A stretch of DNA of 64,000 nucleotides. Source: Prochlorococcus sp. AG-363-N16 (lineage in GTDB: Bacteria > Cyanobacteriota > Cyanobacteriia > PCC-6307 > Cyanobiaceae). The notes beneath the pieces are model-generated. The model worked only from the letters and a program-made list of their open reading frames with translations. It had not been told where the DNA came from and did not search any database. Of this stretch, positions 60,227 through 64,000 are shown piece by piece (the stretch's first letter is position 1; each line of letters starts with the position of its first letter). Location of the stretch: assembly GCA_003280135.1 (NCBI GenBank), contig QCFW01000005.1, positions 1 through 64,000 on the forward strand, given 5' to 3'. A program made the translations under genes and the position numbers.

Positions 60227-60382
60227 CTTCTAGTGAGTCTGCTAGGTAAAAACTAATAGCCAGCTCTTGACTATAGAGCAAGAAAAGCTGATTACTAGTG
60301 AATCTACATCTTAATTGAGCAACAAGAAATCTTAATCAAAGCTAAATATCTATGTTTTTGTATCAGCATGAACTACCCATGA

Positions 60383-60411
60383 TTGCATCTATATCAGAAT
60401 ATATTTATGTA
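60383..60411 (+). promoter_or_regulatory. Possible promoter of the Yfr2-like leader
   Basis: TTGCAT (60383-60388) and TATGTA (60406-60411) are 17 bases apart. They would start transcription near 60418-60420, just before the Yfr2-like hairpin. Both boxes are imperfect. Confidence 0.35.
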
Positions 60412-60419
60412 GCAAAAGC

Positions 60420-60499
60420 TACAAACGTTCACCTTGGAAACAAGGCGCAGCACGTGTCAGGCCATGGAACGGGGACCTGATCGTCCAAAGGACAATCCA
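60420..60499 (+). ncRNA. Yfr2-like RNA element in the leader of the DUF4278 gene
   Basis: The segment contains CCTTGGAAACAAGG, a perfect 4-base-pair hairpin presenting GGAAAC, embedded in a GC-richer stretch that stands out from the AT-rich surroundings. The Yfr2 family of cyanobacterial RNAs is defined by a (U/A)GGAAACA motif in an unpaired loop. A further hairpin (GTCCAAAGGAC) lies just before the ATG at 60500. The element could be a free sRNA, a 5' leader, or both through read-through. The boundaries are estimates. Confidence 0.55.
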
Positions 60500-60667
60500 A
60501 TGACAACTCTCACTTATCGTGGAAAGGAGTATGTTCAGAACAAGGAAGCTGCTCAAAAGCAATTCATCGAACTGACATACCGAAGAACGGTTTATTTAAA
60601 CCGAAAAAAAGAAGCTGCTTACTCGCCTCATCAACTTAAGTACAGAGGAACTTCTTACCAAAAATAA
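60500..60667 (+). CDS. DUF4278 protein
   Basis: Encodes 55 residues from the ATG at 60500; an earlier in-frame TTG at 60434 would translate the structured leader and is unlikely. Three copies of a short motif are visible: LTYRGKEYVQNK, LTYRRTVYLNRKK and LKYRGTSYQK. This is DUF4278, common in marine cyanobacteria and of unknown function. It is very basic. A strong terminator follows. Confidence 0.8.
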   Translation: MTTLTYRGKEYVQNKEAAQKQFIELTYRRTVYLNRKKEAAYSPHQLKYRGTSYQK

Positions 60668-60669
60668 AA

Positions 60670-60725
60670 AAGTCTAAAAAAGACTTATACATAAGATAAG
60701 GTCTCTTCTAATGAGACCTTTTTTT
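60670..60725 (+). terminator. Rho-independent terminator after the DUF4278 gene
   Basis: AAGGTCTC and GAGACCTT (60698-60705 and 60713-60720) form a perfect 8-base-pair stem with a 7-base loop, followed by a T-run. A smaller hairpin (AAGTCT/AGACTT) precedes it at 60670-60686. This closes the Yfr2-like/DUF4278 unit. No gene is seen in the following 260 bases. Confidence 0.85.
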
Positions 60726-60985
60726 ATGTATAAATATGTAGTTGAAAATCAAGTTCCATTGGAGCAAAGCTATTCAAGGAAGTGAATAAGAGATTTATAG
60801 GTAAGCTTCTTAGTTCTTAAAGTTACACTTCAAATATCTTTAACATCTCTTTTTAAGGTGTCAAACAATTCTTTCAGAATAATTTATAGAAAAACGTATC
60901 TTCATTCTCTTAATGAACGATAAGTCTCATACGAAATACTGTTGTTAATGGATTTAAAATTAAGCAATTAAGGTTAATAGATGCC

Positions 60986-62197
60986 ATGGAAAAGTCTTTA
61001 ATAGACCAAAGAAACTTAAGAGACTTGATGCCTGCTTTGAAAAATAAAAAATATTTTAATTATGGCGGCCAAGGACCTTTGCCCGAACCTTCTTTAGATG
61101 CTATTCAACACAGTTGGCAAAAAATTCAACAACTTGGACCATTTACAAATAATGTTTGGCCTTACGCCTCACACGAAATATTCTCAACAAAGAAAATGCT
61201 TGGAAGTCTGTGTGGAGTTAACAGCAAGCAAATAGCATTAACTGAAAATGTTACCAGTGGATGCATTCTGCCACTTTGGGGACTACCTTTTGCACCTGGA
61301 GACCGCTTATTAATTAGTGACTGTGAACATCCAGGGATAGTAGCGGCATGCAAAGAACTTGCAACGCGCAAAGACTTAGAGATTGACATCTTATCAATAC
61401 AAAATCTAAGAAAAGGAGTTAATGATCTCGAAACGAAAAATAATATCTTGCTTCAATTATTAAACAAATCACTTACCCCTAAAACAAAATTAGTTGTTTT
61501 ATCTCATATCCTTTGGAATGTAGGAACAATAATGCCTATTAAAGAAATCGGAGATCTTCTACATAATCATGTTAATAGTCCCTTTTTATTAGTTGACGGA
61601 GCGCAGAGTTTTGGTCAAATACCAATTCAAGATGCTGCATCCCATGCAGATATATATGGCTTCACTGGTCACAAATGGGCTTGTGGCCCTGAAGGGCTTG
61701 GAGGAGTAGCTATCTCAGAGAGAGTACTAGCAGAATCAAATCCAACATTAATTGGTTGGCGCAGCATTAAAAATGAAGGAAGTATTTACGATACTATTCC
61801 TCATCCATTTCATGATGATGCTAGACGCTTTGAAATAGCAACTTCATGCATCCCTTTATTAGCAGGTCTTCGCTGCTCTCTAAACCTACTAAGAAATGAA
61901 GGTAGTGAATTTCAAAGGCATTCAAAGATTACAAATCTCAGCCAAAAGCTCTGGCATAATCTTAAAAATATTAATCATGTAACCCCTATACTTGAAGAAG
62001 AACCTGAAACAGGTCTTGTGAGTTTTCTGGTGCATTCAAGTCAACCTCCTTCAAAAATTGTTGAAATCCTTGGCAAAAAACATCTATGGATAAGGGCGTT
62101 GGAAGATCCAATATGGCTAAGAGCATGCATACACATAACATCTACAGAAACTGAAATAGAAGATTTAACTGAAGGAATTAGACAATTAAACGCATAA
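60986..62197 (+). CDS. Class V aminotransferase, cysteine desulfurase/lyase-like
   Basis: PLP-dependent enzyme of 403 residues. The Schiff-base Lys lies in YGFTGHKWACGPEGLGG, preceded by the cofactor Asp in LLVDGAQSFGQIP. LTENVTSGCILPLWGLPF and SDCEHPGIVAAC are also typical of the NifS/Csd fold. Substrate could be cysteine (desulfurase or C-DES-type lyase); no catalytic Cys loop is obvious near the C-terminus, which makes the lyase type more likely. It stands alone, converging on murE. Confidence 0.85.
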   Translation: MEKSLIDQRNLRDLMPALKNKKYFNYGGQGPLPEPSLDAIQHSWQKIQQLGPFTNNVWPYASHEIFSTKKMLGSLCGVNSKQIALTENVTSGCILPLWGLPFAPGDRLLISDCEHPGIVAACKELATRKDLEIDILSIQNLRKGVNDLETKNNILLQLLNKSLTPKTKLVVLSHILWNVGTIMPIKEIGDLLHNHVNSPFLLVDGAQSFGQIPIQDAASHADIYGFTGHKWACGPEGLGGVAISERVLAESNPTLIGWRSIKNEGSIYDTIPHPFHDDARRFEIATSCIPLLAGLRCSLNLLRNEGSEFQRHSKITNLSQKLWHNLKNINHVTPILEEEPETGLVSFLVHSSQPPSKIVEILGKKHLWIRALEDPIWLRACIHITSTETEIEDLTEGIRQLNA

Positions 62198-62216
62198 GGT
62201 TCAGTTCAATTAAACA

Positions 62217-63740
62217 TTAATCATAAAACTTTTTTTGTAGTGCTCGCCTTGTAACTTCTCTATCATCAAAATATTTTTTATTGTTTCCAATGATTTGATA
62301 ATCTTCGTGCCCTTTTCCTGCAATTAAAACAAGATCAGTTAATTTTGCCATCGATACAGCGATCTCAATTGCATTCTTTCTATCAACTTCGATTATAACG
62401 TCATCAAAAGTAGTTATGTCAGAAACTATATCTCTTATGATTTCATTAGGATCCTCCGTCCTGGGGTTATCAGAGGTGATAATGATTTTATCCGCTAACT
62501 CATAAGCTATTGCTCCCATTTGACCTCTTTTGCCACGATCTCTATCTCCACCACAACCAAAAACACAGATGAGCTTTCCTTGTACAAATGGTCTTGAAGC
62601 GAGGAGTGCATTTTTCAAGCCATCAGGAGTATGTGCATAATCCACTAAAACTTTAGGAACTTCACACTCATTGGTAAGCTTGGGTAAGCTTACCAATTCC
62701 ATACGTCCCGGAACACCAGGGAAATCTTTGACACGCTCTAAAAGTTGTTCTAAGGGGTAGCCTAGTTGTATTAATGAGCCTATCGCCTGCAACAAGTTCA
62801 TTAAATTAAATTTCCCCATTAAAGATGATTTAAAAAAACCCTCACCGAGAGGAGTACGAATGACTCCACTAACTTCTTTGCCTGAAACCTGGATATCTTT
62901 CATATATAACTCTGGATTTTCGTTATTTATTTTGTTATCATCTAATGATGAACGCCAACATCTGTCCTGAAGTCTTCCAGCTAGTAGAGATCCCCACTCA
63001 TTGTCTATATTTACAACAGATCTTGCGCTACCAGATATCAATAGAGGTTCCTCAAATAAACGGGCTTTCGTTTCAAAATATAAGTCCATTGAGCCATGAT
63101 AATCCAAGTGGTCTTGACTGAGATTGGTAAAAATAGCTCCTGCAAAACGTAACCCTGACACTCTGTGTTGATCAAGAGCATGCGAACTCACCTCCATTGC
63201 TCCTGATTTCACTCCAGCACGAATTGCTTGAGCAAGTTGCTCATGTAGAACATTACTAAACCTTGTGGTTTGCATTGCAACCTCACTGTAATTTGGCCAG
63301 CGGTTAAACAATGTGCCAAACAAGCAGGATTCTGAGCCTGATATTTTACTCAGGTGCTCGATTAAATGTGTAGTTGTGGTTTTCCCATTAGTTCCAGTAA
63401 CACCTATTAATTTGAGCTTTAGAGATGGCTTATCCCAAAACAATGAAGCTAATTCACCCATCCAATAGGCCACAGGATCTTGGACAAAAATTATTAGATT
63501 CTTTTGACTCTCGGGAATCAATACATTAGATGAAGAGCTTAAAACAACGGCCGCTGCACCTTTCGCCAACGCCTCGGCCCAAAAAGAACTGCCATCAAAG
63601 TTCCGACCAGGCAACCCAAAAAACAAGTCTCCTTGCTTTACTAAACGAGAGTCGCAGCATATATTTTCTATTAAAGGATTACTTAACCCAGAAAAATCTA
63701 TCCCTAGTTCACTTAAAAGGGCATGAAGCTTCTTAGCCAT
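62217..63740 (-). CDS. murE: UDP-MurNAc-tripeptide synthetase (MurE)
   Basis: Adds meso-diaminopimelate to UDP-MurNAc-L-Ala-D-Glu. It has 507 residues, with GVTGTNGKTTTTHL (ATP loop), NLSQDHLDYHGSM, VLVDYAHTPDGLKNAL and ITSDNPRTEDPN. The DNPR motif is the one that selects meso-DAP rather than lysine. It is downstream of the glutaredoxin-like gene in the same direction. Confidence 0.96.
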   Translation of the reverse strand: MAKKLHALLSELGIDFSGLSNPLIENICCDSRLVKQGDLFFGLPGRNFDGSSFWAEALAKGAAAVVLSSSSNVLIPESQKNLIIFVQDPVAYWMGELASLFWDKPSLKLKLIGVTGTNGKTTTTHLIEHLSKISGSESCLFGTLFNRWPNYSEVAMQTTRFSNVLHEQLAQAIRAGVKSGAMEVSSHALDQHRVSGLRFAGAIFTNLSQDHLDYHGSMDLYFETKARLFEEPLLISGSARSVVNIDNEWGSLLAGRLQDRCWRSSLDDNKINNENPELYMKDIQVSGKEVSGVIRTPLGEGFFKSSLMGKFNLMNLLQAIGSLIQLGYPLEQLLERVKDFPGVPGRMELVSLPKLTNECEVPKVLVDYAHTPDGLKNALLASRPFVQGKLICVFGCGGDRDRGKRGQMGAIAYELADKIIITSDNPRTEDPNEIIRDIVSDITTFDDVIIEVDRKNAIEIAVSMAKLTDLVLIAGKGHEDYQIIGNNKKYFDDREVTRRALQKKFYD

Positions 63741-63754
63741 ATAGTAAAACCCTG

Positions 63755-64000
63755 CTAAGGATCTTGTTCAATATGAATCTTCTCGCACAACATCTTTTTC
63801 AGCCACCTCAAAAGATCTTCTTTGGTTAATCTTGGCGAAACTCTTGGTAAGTCAATAATTAAGTCTCGATCTTTACTTAACCTAAAAGTAAGAACTGGAA
63901 CCTCCATGGAATATTTTTTCTTTTCTAAATTTGTAACACCATCTCCATCAATATTTTTGATAACAAACTGCAATTCAGGAGAAAGTTCTTTCAAAGGAAT
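63755..64000 (-). CDS. Glutaredoxin-like (DUF836) protein, N-terminus missing
   Basis: At least 81 codons are present, and the frame runs off the right edge. The C-terminal part shows VPVLTFRL and LPRVSPRLTKEDLLRWLKKM, the pattern of DUF836 glutaredoxin-like proteins. The Cys motif near the N-terminus would lie outside the window. A TTG at 63994 is not the true start. It is probably upstream of murE in the same direction. Confidence 0.75.
   Translation of the reverse strand: MPLKELSPELQFVIKNIDGDGVTNLEKKKYSMEVPVLTFRLSKDRDLIIDLPRVSPRLTKEDLLRWLKKMLCEKIHIEQDP

Overview
The window looks like a chromosome segment of a marine picocyanobacterium, most likely a Prochlorococcus (probably a low-light type). 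The DNA is AT-rich and gene-dense. It carries chlorophyll synthase (chlG), the phylloquinone methyltransferase gene, ndhB, an aa3-type oxidase cluster, a cyAbrB-type regulator, a Yfr2-like RNA motif and several small proteins typical of picocyanobacteria. The organism call is inferred from gene content. No tRNA, rRNA, CRISPR array or intact insertion sequence was seen.

Left third (1 to about 24.6 kb): an accessory exoprotein island built around type I secretion. On the minus strand lie a HlyD-type adaptor, a large HlyB-like exporter with a degenerate C39 domain, and a parvulin-like prolyl isomerase, in one tight operon. Around them are three probable substrates. These are a serralysin-type zinc protease with RTX-like repeats (cut by the left edge), a 4108-residue cadherin-repeat protein, and a 1594-residue protein joining RCC1-like, cohesin-like and dockerin-like modules. 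A small DUF6447 gene sits between the protease and the secretion genes. The giant gene appears to lack a normal start codon.

Scar (24.6 to 25.9 kb): a gene-poor stretch that holds decayed sequence. It contains the N-terminal part of a serine recombinase, a broken second copy of the neighbouring small membrane protein, and an unidentified broken reading frame. This suggests the island's edge was once active in recombination.

Core region (26 to 64 kb): ordinary conserved genes. In order they are groEL; a DrrAB-like ABC exporter; ctaB and ctaA diverging from ctaCDE; a cyAbrB regulator; ribE; an Fe-S aldo/keto reductase converging on a Tat-lipoprotein binding protein; and a minus-strand run of cobT-like, DUF2232, lipoprotein and topA genes. 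After these come ndhB with a LolD/MacB-type ATPase; birA; a DciA-like gene broken by an apparent frameshift at an A8 tract; menG and hisF; and DUF2862, chlG and a class A penicillin-binding protein. The last part has rsmB, a SpoU methyltransferase, a lone DppC-like permease, a minimal prepilin-like gene, lepA, mqo, nfu, two small membrane proteins, a DUF4278 gene behind a Yfr2-like leader, a class V aminotransferase, murE and a truncated glutaredoxin-like gene.

The parts most worth a second look are the island (start of the giant gene, unusual multi-domain substrate), the recombination scar beside it, the Yfr2-like leader joined to a DUF4278 gene, and the frameshifted dciA-like gene.
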